A DNA stretch of 64,000 nucleotides. Source: Guadua angustifolia. Its lineage: Eukaryota > Streptophyta > Magnoliopsida > Poales > Poaceae. This document shows positions 21,534 to 33,251 of this stretch, in pieces. Positions within the stretch are counted from its first letter, which is position 1; the number at the start of each line of letters is the position of its first letter. The position numbers were made by a program, and so were the translations under genes. The notes below the pieces were generated by a model, which saw only the letters and a program-made list of their open reading frames with translations, ran no database searches and was not told the origin of the DNA. The stretch lies in NCBI GenBank assembly GCA_036346375.1, contig CM070503.1, forward strand, positions 4,340,001-4,404,000, read 5' to 3'.

Positions 21534-24500
21534 ATGGCGCTGTTCCGGAAGTTCTTCTTTAAGAAGCCGCCCGACGGACTGCTCCTCATCACGGATAACA
21601 TATACAGTAATGGAGTTCTTCCCTTTGCATTGCCGTGCCTTCAGTTACAAGCAATGAAAAATTCTTTTTACCCTAGTGGATTAGTAAAATAAAGAGGTTT
21701 AAATATGATTGGTATGGTACTGGGTGCTAAGTATAAGCATGATCGTAATGTTGAATTGAGTTGTGGCGACTGGCGAGCATAGCACAAGATAATTTTTTTA
21801 AAAAAAAACAGAGAATTTCCGGGTCAAGAGAGTTATACACTATACAGTGGTGCGTGGTCCTTTTAGCATGCTTATTTGTTTGCTTATTGCATTTTAGATG
21901 AGGTTAGTTGTTTAAATTTCTGTTACCTTTCAAAAAAAATTCTTCATTTCCTGTTCATAGTTAAATAGTTTTGCTCATATAACACAAGATGATTTGTTAA
22001 AAAAGAATCAGGAAATATCCGGGTCAAGAGAATTGTACGGTGGTGGGTGATACTTTTAGCATGCATATTTATTTGCTTACTACAATTTAAATGAGGCAAT
22101 TGTTTCAGTTTCTGTTACCTTAAAAAACTCTATTTTCTGTTCATTATTTGAATAGTTATATGAAGAATTCAATGCAGAGCTGAGGATTGGCATATGCTTG
22201 ACACATATAGCTTATATTTGTTTCAGTTTTTGATCATTGCTTCTCCATGGAAGTGCCGGAAGATGACCGCTTTGAAGCACACATCAGAGGCATCGCAACA
22301 CATCTTCTAGAAAACTTCCATGACCACTCATTCATGATCTCGAATTTTGGGTCTCGAAAGGAAGAAAGCCATATCTGCCGCATTTTATCTGAGTATGGTA
22401 TGACTGTTTTGGACTACCCAGGCCACTATGAGGGGTGTCCACTTCTCACCATGGAAATGGTCCACTGCATCTTGAAGTCCAGCGAAAGCTGGCTCTCTCT
22501 GGGTCAGCATGACTTACTGATAATGCACTGTGAACAAGGATGTTGGCCTATTCTGGCTTTCATGTTAGCTGCTCATTTAATATACCTGGGGCATTATTCG
22601 GATGAGCATAAAACGCTGGATATGCTCTACAAACAATCGTCTTTGGAGCTCTTGGAGATGTTTTCTCCTTTGGATCCCATGCCTTCTCAAATGAGATATT
22701 TGCACTATATTTCGACAAGGAATGTCATGCCTGAGTGGCCTCCAGCTGATAGAGCCCTGACATTGGATTGTGTGATTTTGAGGATGGTTCCAAATTTTCA
22801 CGGTCAAGGTGGTTTCCGTCCTATATTCAGGATATATGGTCCAGATCCGCTCATGCCCCCAGATCAGACTCCTAAAGTTCTTTTTTCAACCTCAAAGAAT
22901 AGCAACCTTGTCCGTTTCTATTCACAGGTAATTGTCCTTTCTCTGGTCATGTATTATGGTTCTTTTCAACTGGATCTGTGCGCCGTCTGTTGTCTTCAGT
23001 ATTCTAATTGTTAAAGCTACTGCATTGTCGCATTAGTAGGCTTTTGTCGATAATCTTTTGAAATATATAGTTTTTTATATTTTAAAAACCTTGTAATATT
23101 GATTTTCCGGGCTAGCCTTCACCAAAAAAACTGACCATTCATGAACTTAGGCAGATGAACTGGTGAAAATAAACATTCAATGTCATGTCCAAGGTGATGT
23201 TGTCCTAGAATGTATCAATTTGTATGAGGATATGGATCGTGAAGAGATGGTATTCCGGATCATGTTCAACACGGCTTTCATCAGGTCAAACATCTTTATG
23301 CTTAACCGTGATCAAATAGACATGTTATGGAACGTGAAAGACCAATTCCCTAAAGATTTTCGAGCCGAGGCAAGTGTTTATATCAACTGGCAAACTAGCC
23401 TATTTCTGTTTATACATGATTTTTTACATGCAACTTCTGTTGATGCTAGGCTATCTTTTCTGATATGGATGCAACTACTTCACATGTTACTACAGAGCCT
23501 GTTAGTCATCAAGAGAAACAAGGACTTGGTATTGAAGAGTTTGCTAAAGTGCTAGATATCTTCAACCATTCGGACTGGTTGGATGGGAAGAGGGATACTG
23601 CAATTGACTCACCCCAGCAAAAGATCTCAGCCATTTCTGAAGGAAATATAGATGCATCTCCTCCTAAGGAGCCTGAGACTTTCTTCGATACTCAAGAAGA
23701 ACTTGACTTTGATAATTTCTCTGGTGAAATCAACTGTTCTGCTCTTGTGCTCAAGCTCCAAAATAACTTGGGTATGCTTGGTAGCACTGAACTTAAACAA
23801 GGTCCCCTGCATTCAACTTCAAAGAGAGTTCCATCCAAACCACAAACAATAGCTCCAACTCCTTCGCGAACACGGCCTCCTTCAGTGTTGTCACCTTCTA
23901 AGGTTAAGATGCCAAAGACCAGTGCTTCATCAATGGAACTACCTTCAAGTACAGTCATACCCCAACTGTCATCTTCGCCAGTTCAGCCGCCGCCACTGAT
24001 GACTGATTATGCAGTGCAAATCTTATCAGAGAAATCAGCTGAGAAGTCTGGTTCACAAACTCCAGTAGAGCATGAACCTTCACCTCTTATGGTAAATAAT
24101 TCAGCATCAACAGCATCCCTGATACCACTATGTACACCTCCTCCTCTTCCTCCCCCACCACCCACTGTTTCATTAGCCCCTGTTTCCTATACTTTACCCA
24201 TAAACACTAGCACTAGTATGATCAGTGTTTCCCTTAGATCAACCATGCCCTCCCCTTCACCTCCGCCAGAACCATCAGCCTCTCCACAAAGTTCTGGAAG
24301 AACTGAAGAACTGGTTGAATCACAAGAGCCTTCTTATGAAATGCTTGAGAAGTTACCGCCTGATAGTTCTACAGCTTCCAATCCCACCGTATTGTCATCA
24401 GCTTCTTCATTAGAAAAGAAATCTAGCAACTCAAGAGCATCTTTACCAGTGGCTTTGCCTGCAATACGTCTGACTTCGGACTCGAGGCCCTTAGTGACTC

Positions 24501-27500
24501 CAGTTACAAGATCACATCCTACTCCAGCGCCACCGCCACCGCCACCTCCTCCAAAACCAACCACTGTGTTGTTTCCTTTGTCATATGGCAAAGAGGTGAC
24601 AAGCACTAAGGAAACAGTTGCACCACCTCGGCCTCCGCCGCCGGCTCCACCGCCACCGCCACCAGCACCTTTTTCGAATTCTACACATTCATTTAGTGCA
24701 TCTGCAATTTCTGCTCCACAGAAGAGAGCCATATCTCCACCACCCGAGCCCCTGTCCCAGCCCCCCTCGTTGGCCAAATCATCACTTTCTCCTCCGCAAC
24801 CGCCGCCGCCGCCGCCTCCACCTCCGCCGCTGCTTAATAGCCCTAAAGTTTTGTCATCTCAACCTCAGTTTGTAGACAAAAATGCCAGAACAACATCCAA
24901 AGATCCCTCACCTTTGATCCCTAACTTTTCACAAACTGTTCCAGGGCTGCAAACACCGCCCATTCCACCGCCACCACCTCCTCCATCTCAAAGTAGCTCT
25001 TTGTTTTCTTCATTTCCATCCACAAATAAAATACATGACATTGCAGCCCCACGCCCTCCTGCACCACCCCCACCATTGTATTCCAGGTCATCTCGTGTTG
25101 CTTCTGCACCACCCACCTGCTCCCCTATTCCCTCCTCCGAAGCTAGCTGGGGACAAAAATGCTTCACAAAAGCCATCAACAACCCTACCACCACCACCAC
25201 CTCCACCGGGCCCACCTCCTAAGGATTCCTCCAACACTTTGCCAAGTAAGGGAAGTGTTGTTGGTTCTGCTCCTCCCCCACCCCCTACATTCTCGTTTGG
25301 TGCAAAGGATCGTAGCATGGCCAGGTCAAGAAGTCCTAGAAGTTTGCGTGCCAACCAGTCATCTAAGAGGACACCACTGAAGCCACTGCACTGGGTGAAA
25401 GTGTCAAGAGCAACACAGGGAAGCTTATGGGCAGAGACACAGAAGTCTGATGAAGCATCTAGGTATCAAAACATCTTTTACCACATGCTTTGTTAGTTGA
25501 AATGGAATGAGTCTGGCACTTTAACATGTTAGTCCGTGTATCTCTTCACCAGGACCCCGGAAATTGATATGTCTGAGCTTGAAAGCCTTTTCTCAGTATC
25601 CATGCCAAATATGGAGGCAAAACGGACACACCAACGCCCTTCTGTTGCAACGAAACAAGAAAAAGTTCATTTGGTACTTCTATTCCATGTCCCTTGATGC
25701 AACTGTTCACAACTAAGCATTGAGATGAAAATTCTATGTGAAAAGTAAATAACATTACACTTTTCTTGTGCAGATTGACCTTCAGCGCTCAAAGAACTGT
25801 GAAATTATGCTGAGAAACATTAAGATGCCACTGCCTGATCTGATGGTAACTAACTTCATATTTAATTGAATATTATCTCAAGATAACAACTTTGTCGGAG
25901 TTATTAGGATTAGGCTATTGACAAGTAAAAAGAAAATTGGCAGAGTTGTTTTTTTTTTTTGAGGACACACAGGAGAGCTGTGTGTCATTCCATTAGGATG
26001 GAAACTAAGTTCAATACAACCCAGATTGGAGAAGCCAATCTGAACAGTGGCTGAAAACTGGTATAGTTGATGTATAGCATTGTTGAAAGATCAGAATAGC
26101 TTCACCGAAGTGAACGTTAAGAACAAGTCACCTGAAAAATATGGTTTTTGGGTTATCTTAATAACTTCTAGTCACAACTGTTATTGAAAATAAAGTCTCT
26201 TTATGTCCCAACAGTGTTTGGCAATTGTAATTAACTAGTGATTATGCTGATGATAGTTGGGTTTTTTTTTCAGGATACAGTGCTTGCCCTTGATGATTCC
26301 ATCGTTGATGGTGATCAAGTAGATTATCTAATAAAGTTCTGTCCAACTAAGGAAGAAATGGAACTTCTCAAAGTAAATTTTTACTCAGCGTATTCCTCTT
26401 TGAAATATCATTAGGACTCATTGTTCTTATTGTGGCATATTAGCGGAACTTCTTTACTAATTTTCTATAGATATTGACTGAGCTTTTCATACCCCACTTT
26501 TTCAGGGTTATACAGGCAACAAAGAGAATCTTGGGAAATGTGAACAGGTCATTAATCCATGCATCATAGAACATATTTTTCGTTTCATAAACACTAAAGC
26601 AATTGCTGCACTGCTGACTTTCTTCTGTGCTTCTAGTTCTTCTTGGAAATGATGAAAGTGCCAAGGGTGGAGTCGAAACTGAGAATTTTATCCTTCAAGA
26701 TAAAGTTTCTTACACAGGTCAGAAGAACATTGCACCCTTGTAATATGTTTTTGTCCATGGAGTCGTGTGACCGTTCTCTAATGAACATATAAGGTTTAAA
26801 TTATTTCCGCATCAATCTCAAATTTTATATGTTCTTTCAGGTAGCAGATCTGAAAAACAGCTTGAATACCATCAATGCTGTTGCTGAAGAGGTACACTGT
26901 AGTCAGTTGACTTCAACTCTTCTTCTTTGACATGTTAACACATGTTCATGTATAATGTTATTTGGGCAGGTTAGGAAATCTGTCAAGCTTAAGAGAGTGA
27001 TGCAAACAATTCTTTCTTTGGGGAATGCATTAAACCAAGGAACTGCAAGGGGTGAGTCAGCGATTCCAGTGTAAGACTGATATATTTACCATATTATTTT
27101 GCAAATAAAGAATCTATCATGGAGGAACACAACGCATAGGGTTTCTCATTATCAAGTGATATCTTATCCTGATCTTATCATATAGATTACTTATATGAAG
27201 AATGCATCGGCTAAAAGAAATCTGGAGCATTTACCAATTGCACAAGCGAAAATATAGCTAGGGTTAAAAACTGGAACAAGACTGCACAGCTGCAAGTCCA
27301 ACAATCTGATTACCAAATAGCATGGTCAATGTAACTATAGGAAACCTCATGAAACTGATAGCATACCAGAAACCCCATGAAATTGATACCTATAAATTTT
27401 CTCACAAGTGTCCATTTTTCAGGTTCGGCTGTTGGATTTAGATTAGATAGTCTTCTTAAGCTCAGTGATATACGGGCACGTAACAATAGGATGACTCTCA

Positions 27501-29855
27501 TGCATTATTTATGCAAGGTATGGTTCTTAATTTCTGTAATTCTCTTGATCATGATTGTCTATCATAAGAGCCAACTTTTAAAGATTCCCCCTTCATTTAT
27601 TTTATGTTTTCAAGTATCACTTAATGTACAAAATTATCAAAGTATTGATCTTTTTGCTTGGGAGGCTAACTGGTGTATAGCAATAGAAGTTTCACAAACA
27701 TAGAGATCTGTATCCCCAAGATTGACGAGTCACCCTTAGAGGTTCAATCTAACATGGGTATGCATAATGATATCATTGTCGTCTCATTATGGGTGATTGA
27801 TCATTATTGAAGAAAGGGAAAGGGTAGGTAGTAGCTACACTCAGAAGTTCTGTTTTTGTTCAGAAGTGGTAGCTTGAGCTGTTTCTCCTACAGTTGTTAC
27901 TCCCCTTGCCCCATTTTTTTGGTTTTCCTTTCTTTGTTGCAATGACCATATCACAAGCTGCAAACTTACCTTTAACAAAATTCACCAACTATAAGGTGTT
28001 CCACATATTGTGGGTTCCTTTCAATAAAAAGGTAGACATCAATCCATGCATGTAAGTTTGGACCAGTTGCTTTACTTCCATTATATTAACATTAATTTTT
28101 TTAAAAAAAAATCATGAAACTGGTATTTTGTGCTCATCTCTGAAGAAATTTACACTTTTTTTGATGATGAACTCTTCCTCAAAGTTTATTGCTTCCACAG
28201 GTTCTTTCTGACAAGCTTCCTGAAGTTTTTGATTTTGACAAGGATCTCTCACATTTAGAACCCGCCTCAAAGGTAGCTTAGATCTTAGTGCTAGGTCTAT
28301 CCTGGTTTCGTTTTGTTCACTTGCAGTATGGTGGAAAAACAGATACAACTGAAGGAGTTGGCGGAAGAAATGCAAGCGATAACTAAGGGACTGGAAAAGG
28401 TTGAACAGGAATTGGCAACTTCTGAAAAAGATGGTCCAATGTCTGAGATATTTTACAAGGTTAGTTACGCTTTTTCTTAATTGCTTTTTTTCTTAATATT
28501 GATTGGAAATGTACTTTTATAGGAGATCATAGGACCAGAAACCATCCAGTCCTTTGTCTGCACTGTCTGTATTTGTTGGATAACTGGCAATTGTAAATGT
28601 AACTTTGTGATTTTCAAATATTCTTTTAGTGTAAAAGGTGCCATTAGAGTACATAGCGATAGAGCTAGTGGTTTCCTTAGATGTGGAAATGGAAAGCTCA
28701 TCAGCCACACTGGTCAGACCAAAGGGCAGGGCGGCAGGCACATGCATTCTATAACTCATTCCTTGATGTTTCATTTATATAACTAGTTTATTAAAACCAT
28801 AACACTTCAATGCAATTTTGCACTTTGAACTGTACATAGGTCAGACTTTAGATAAATGTTATGTTTATTATTTGCCAGTTGTTACTATAAAAAGACACAT
28901 AAGGAAAAACATGAAGTCACCACTATAAATTATAACAATTAGCATTTAGTTAACTACCATTGACAAAATATTAGCCTATTAATTGCAATACTTAGAGCTT
29001 TCATTTCAGAAATTGAAGGAATTTCTAGCTGATGCCCAAGCTCAAGGAAGGTCATTAGCTTTGCTTTACAGTACTGCGGTATGTCAAGACTACAGAAGTG
29101 TCAATATCTTGCTGCTAGCATATGTTTTGTGCTAAATTTTATTGTTTCATTGCAGGGGAAAAGTGCAGATTCTCTAGCACATTATTTTGGTGAAGATCCT
29201 GTGCGGTGTCCATTCGAACAAGGTATCTTCTTTTGAGCTAAAAGGCTTAATTATTTTGCAAATATACAATTCAAAGCTTAATGGGTCCAATTCAAAAGGA
29301 GTAAAGGAGATGGGAAATGTTTTTATATGTGTAAGACGTGAGAAAAAAGTACCATGGATTTTATAAAGCTGCTTCAGTTGCAGTCATCATGTTCCAACAA
29401 AGCTGCACTTTGTTTCCAAACTCTCTTGTCGCAGTTGGGTATATTATAAGTATTATATCTTGTCACAATTGTTTCCAAACTAAGGCACATGCACTTCTAG
29501 GATTCCCTGGCGGTTTGACAGGAAATCATCTGAGTTCCTGGCTTTCTGCAGTTCTTTGTGTGGCTTGTCTTAGCAAACGCTTTATCGTCATGGTAGAAAC
29601 TAGAATTATTGATCCACCAAATTGTCAGATCAATACCAGTAGACTTTTGGGTGTCTTGCACAGTTATGTGATTTCCCGTTTCTGTGGACAGTTGTCTCTA
29701 CTCTGCTAAGCTTCATGAAAACGTTTGAGCGAGCCCATGCTGAGAACCTCAGACAGATGGAGCTGGAGAAGAAAAGAGCCCAAATGGAAGCAGACAGAGA
29801 AAAAGCGAAATTAGCTGCTCACAAAGACTTGCTGGACACAGGAATTTCAGATTGA
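21534..29855 (+). CDS. Class II formin (PTEN-like, proline-rich, FH1-FH2)
   Basis: This actin-nucleating formin is close to rice FH3/FH7-type proteins; I cannot tell which. Seventeen coding exons fit: 21534-21606, 22227-22927, 23151-23369, 23450-25462, 25553-25673, 25774-25845, 26274-26372, 26506-26547, 26637-26717, 26841-26891, 26970-27051, 27423-27517, 28201-28272, 28343-28459, 29010-29078, 29156-29222 and 29692-29855. The N terminus (MALFRKFFFKKPP) leads into a PTEN-like phosphatase/C2 region, where HCEQGCWPI replaces the catalytic HCxxGxxR (no Arg), as is usual in class II formins. Exon 4 encodes a long proline-rich FH1; FH2 starts at RTPLKPLHWVKV and includes GNALNQGTARGSAVGF. The summed exons are 4138 bases, one more than a multiple of three: exon 4 changes frame near 25120-25145. 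Intron 3 uses a GC donor. Confidence 0.92.
21781..22125. repeat. Diverged tandem duplication in formin intron 1 (200-bp period)
   Basis: The block GGGTCAAGAGA occurs at 21821 and again at 22021, and the sequences around both (ACACAAGAT, CTTTTAGCATGC, TTTCTGTTACCTT) run in the same order. Identity is about 75-80 percent, so the duplication is old. It is intronic and has no visible effect on the exons. Confidence 0.75.
23370..23449 (+). other. GC-AG intron (formin intron 3)
   Basis: Exon 3 ends with GAG (FRAE), followed directly by GCAAGT, a consensus GC donor. The acceptor is GATGCTAG before GCTATCTTTTCT (AIFSDMD). Any nearby GT donor would break the family match FRAE-x-xFSxMDA. GC-AG introns are a small minority class in plants. 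Confidence 0.8.
25949..26052 (-). mobile_element. LINE 3'-end fragment in formin intron 6
   Basis: The fragment starts with a T tract (25949-25960) and continues GAGGACACACAGGAGAGC, a sequence I associate with antisense 3' ends of plant LINEs. It is flanked by a degenerate 17-base direct repeat (25932-25948 and 26053-26069; 14 of 17 match, ending AGAGTTG and ATAGTTG). It lacks any coding sequence and sits between exons 6 and 7. Confidence 0.65.
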
Positions 29856-30120
29856 TGGCTCACCGTTGAAGCTAGACAGTACATATTTCACTAATTTCTT
29901 GCCTTGTCAGATGGTGACCTTAGCTTACGACCAAGAACAGCGTGGCAGAGTTTTGTAGCGCTATTTTCTAATCATGTGAAAATGAAGGTGAAGAAAGCTC
30001 AGTGTATATGACAGGTACACACGCCTATGGAAATGTGGACATCCATTTTCACCGTTATATCAAAATGACGATCAGTAGCGCCTTCCCTCCAAACTTGTTT
30101 GCGCTATTAGTGGCTCTTAC

Positions 30121-30497
30121 TGTTAGAATACATATGTACAGATCATATATTTTTAATATTAGAGAGGTGCTTTTATGTTTTTCTTTTGATAGTTGTACAA
30201 ATATTAAAGCATGAATGAATAGTAGATGATGATTACTTACCTCTTCGCTTGCTTCAAGATTTGTACAACCTTATTAGAGGGAAAGCATTGAAGCACTGCT
30301 CTTAATATTAACAGCTGGCTGCCTCATTTAGCTCCTAGATTAGCTCCTAGTTAATCTGCCTTATTTAACTCCTAGATTAGCTCTTAGTCAAATCTCTGTA
30401 ATTAGTTGCCAAAATCTGTACACCTTGTATTCTATTTATGCCAACAGAATCAATGAGAATTGTATAGTGGAATTCTCCCAATCACTTCATTCTTTCA
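30121..30497 (+). mobile_element. Duplicated Copia 5' LTR (copy 1) and primer-binding site
   Basis: The LTR begins TGTTAGAATACATATG and ends TTCATTCTTTCA. It is followed at 30498 by TGGTATCAGCC, matching the start of the usual initiator-Met primer site. It is 377 bases long and pairs with 32020-32397 and, in shortened form, with 37582-37797. The left flank CTTAC matches the copy 2 flank because the whole block is duplicated. Confidence 0.85.
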
Positions 30498-30661
30498 TGG
30501 TATCAGCCAACAACAGATTCTAGTCATTCTTTCCCCCTCCTTCCTGCTCCTGTGGGCGACAACAATGGGGCTGCCGTCGCTACTACGGCTGTCAATGTCA
30601 ATCCCGTTTCTGCACTATCCACGATCAATGTGCGCACACACACATCCCCTTCTCCCTCGAG

Positions 30662-31141
30662 ATGCATCCTCTGAACTTCAGCCAATGGCGTGAACTCTTC
30701 ACATGTCTCCTTGGTAAGTTCAACGCCACCAGGCACATCAACAGCACCCCTCCTGCTGCGGGTGATGACCTGGTGTGGCAGGCCATCGACTTCGCGGTGC
30801 GCTCGATCCTCTATGCCTCGATCTCGGAGGATATCCTCTCCTCTGTCCTCACCCTGGGCACGTCTGCCCGCGCCATCTGGACAAGCATCAAAGGCCTTTT
30901 CCTCGACAACAAAGCCTCACGTGCACTCTCTCTGGAGACCGACTTTCGCAACCAGGCGCAAGGCGATCTCTCCATCCTCGCCTACTCCCAGCGCCTGAAG
31001 AACTTCACAGACGCTCTCATCGACATCGCCCAGCCGGTCTCTCCTGACACCATCGTCCTCGCTTTGTTGCAAGGTCTCAACGAGAACTACGACACATGGC
31101 CTCTATCATCAAGATCGATCGCCGCTTCCTTCGTTTCTTGA
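30662..31141 (+). pseudogene. Copia gag fragment (copy 1)
   Basis: This encodes MHPLNFSQWRELFTCLLGKF followed by a WTSIKGLFLDN block, typical of the Copia gag (UBN2/Retrotran_gag) domain. The frame is lost after NENYDTW by a small indel, so the C-terminal part is missing. It duplicates 32562-33092 with about 95 percent identity. Confidence 0.85.
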
Positions 31142-31260
31142 TGCCCGCTCTCGACTAGAGGAAGCCGACCTCAAGATCGGCAAGCATGAGCCTCCAATGG
31201 CTCTCATCGCCCCTAGCGAACAAGTCTCCTCCAACCCCCTCCAAAGGACCTAATGGTGGC

Positions 31261-31758
31261 ACGCCAGCTGCGTCGCAGGATCCCTCCGAGAGTCCAGCTG
31301 CACGAGCTGCGAGCCACCACCTCCTCGCACGCCTCGGCGTCAGCCGACTCCAGCCGGGCTCGCTGCAGACCGCTCCAGATCTCACAATGGCGCTGCGCCG
31401 AACGCTGTCTCTCACCAAGAGCACGCCAGATCGACGCCGCCTCGCTGCATACCCGTCCGAGATCTGCGAGGCGACGCAGCCCGTTAGCACGCATGCATCT
31501 ATCTGTGAGTGAGTATTTGAGAGCATCGTCTCTTCATTTGACAAATTAGCGTATACTAATCTCACAATGTGTAATCTGTTACCATGCATACTCATCCTCT
31601 CTCACATTTTGCTGGTCAGTTAGTCTTCCCTTGTGGACTATGTAATGTATATTGCTTACACCAGTTCATGCTATCATTTCTTAATGACCGCCACAACTTG
31701 TAATGTAGGCTAAAAATACAGCTCATATTTAGCTCAGTGATTCATGCATGCACTACTA
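31261..31758. other. Unique spacer between the two copies of the duplication
   Basis: The first half is GC-rich with a plus-strand open frame continuing from the gag region; the second half is AT-rich. No domain is recognised. It has no counterpart after copy 2, so it either belonged to the old formin flank or was inserted at the junction. Confidence 0.4.
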
Positions 31759-32561
31759 GAAGCTAGACAGTACATATTTCACTAATTTCTTGCCTTGTCA
31801 GATGGTGACCTTAGGTCCTTAGCTTACGACCAAGAACAGCGTGGCAGAGTTTTGTAGCGCTATTTTCTAATCATGTGAAAATGAAGGTGAAGAAAGCTCA
31901 GTGTATATGACAGGTACACACGCCTATGGAAATGTGGACATCCATTTTCATCGTTATATCAAAATGACGATCAGTAGCGCCTTCCCTCCAAACTTGTTTG
32001 CGCTATTAGTGGCTCTTACTGTTAGAATACATATGTACAGATCATATATTTTTAATATTAGAGAGGTGCTTCTATGTTTTTCTTTTGACAGTTGCACAAA
32101 TATTAAAGCATGAATGAATGGTAGATGATAATTACTTATCTCTTCGCTTGCTTCAAGATTTGTACAACCTTATTAGAAGGGAAAGCATTGAAGCACTGCT
32201 CTTAATATTAATAGCTAGCTGCCTCATTTAGCTCCTAGATTAGCTCCTAGTTAATCTGCCTTATTTAACTCCTAGATTAGCTCTTAGTCAAATCTCTATA
32301 ATTAGCTGCTAAAATCTGTACACCTTGTATTCTATTTATGCCAAGAGAATAAATGAGAATTGTATCGTGGAATTCTCCCAATCACTTCATTTTTTCATGA
32401 TATAAGCCAACAACAGATTCTAGCCATTCTTTCCCCCTCCTCCCTGCTCCTATGGGCGACAACAATGGGGTTGTCGTCGCTGCTACAGCTGCCAATGCCA
32501 ATCCTGTTTCTGCACTATCCACGATCAATGTGCGCACACACACATCCCCTTCTTCCTAGAG

Positions 32562-33251
32562 ATGCATCCTCTGAACTTCAGCCAATGGCGTGAACTCTTC
32601 ACATGTCTCCTTGGTAAGTTCGACGCCACCAGGCACATCAACGGCACCCGTCCTGCTGCGGGTGATGACCTGGTGTGGCAGGCCATTGACTTCGCGGTGC
32701 GCTCGCTCCTCTACGCCTCGATCTCGGAGGATATCCTCTCCTCTGTCCTCACCTCGGGCGCGTCTGCCCGCGCCATCTGGACAAGCATCGAAGGTCTTTT
32801 CCTTGACAACAAGGCCTCACGTGCACTCTCTCTGGAGGCCGACTTCCGCAACCAAGCGCAAGGCAATCTCTCCATCCTCGCTTACTCTCAGCGCCTGAAG
32901 AATTTCGCAGACGCTCTCACCGACATCGCCCAGCCGGTCTCTCCTGACACCATCGTCCCCACCCTGTTGCAAGGTCTCAACAAGAACTACAGACACATGG
33001 CCTCTATCATCAAGATGCGATCGCCGCTTCCTTCGTTTCTTGATGCCCGCTCTCCAGCTAGAGGAAGCCGACCTCAAGATCAGCAAGCATGAGCCTCCAA
33101 TGGCTCTCATCGCCCCTACAACGAACAAGTCTCCTCCAACCCCCTCCAAAGGACCTAATGGTGGCCAACACAAGTTCAAGCCCAAGTACAAAACCAAGGG
33201 CAACAAGAACATGGGCAGCAACAATAACGACACTTCTTGGCCTCGACCCGG
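32562..33251 (+). pseudogene. Copia gag (copy 2)
   Basis: The product begins MHPLNFSQWRELFTCLLGKF and keeps the gag domain to about LLQGLNKNYRHM. An indel near 32990 then shifts the frame relative to the continuing sequence (PMALIAPTTNKSPPTPSKGP in another frame). The reading resumes after the nested solo LTR at 34609. Confidence 0.85.

Larger units (their letters stand above)
29868..33165. repeat. Large tandem duplication: formin 3' flank plus Copia 5' end
   Basis: Copy 1 (29868-31260) and copy 2 (31759-33165) align nearly throughout. Each begins GAAGCTAGACAGTACATATT, only 13 bases after the formin stop in copy 1, and each contains about 250 bases of formin 3' flank, a Copia LTR and part of gag, ending near CCTAATGGTGGC. 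Copy 2 has an extra GTCCTTAG near 31816. A 498-base unique stretch (31261-31758) separates them. High identity in both the flank and the LTR shows the duplication came after the Copia insertion. Confidence 0.93.

Noticed and set aside
24334..25354. Minus-strand Gly-rich open frames across formin exon 4
   Set aside because: These are the antisense shadow of proline codons (CCx read as xGG, Gly) in the FH1 region, not genes.
30662..31141. Gag-like open frame as a host gene downstream of the formin
   Set aside because: It sits behind an LTR and primer-binding site, is duplicated with them, and carries the Copia gag domain.
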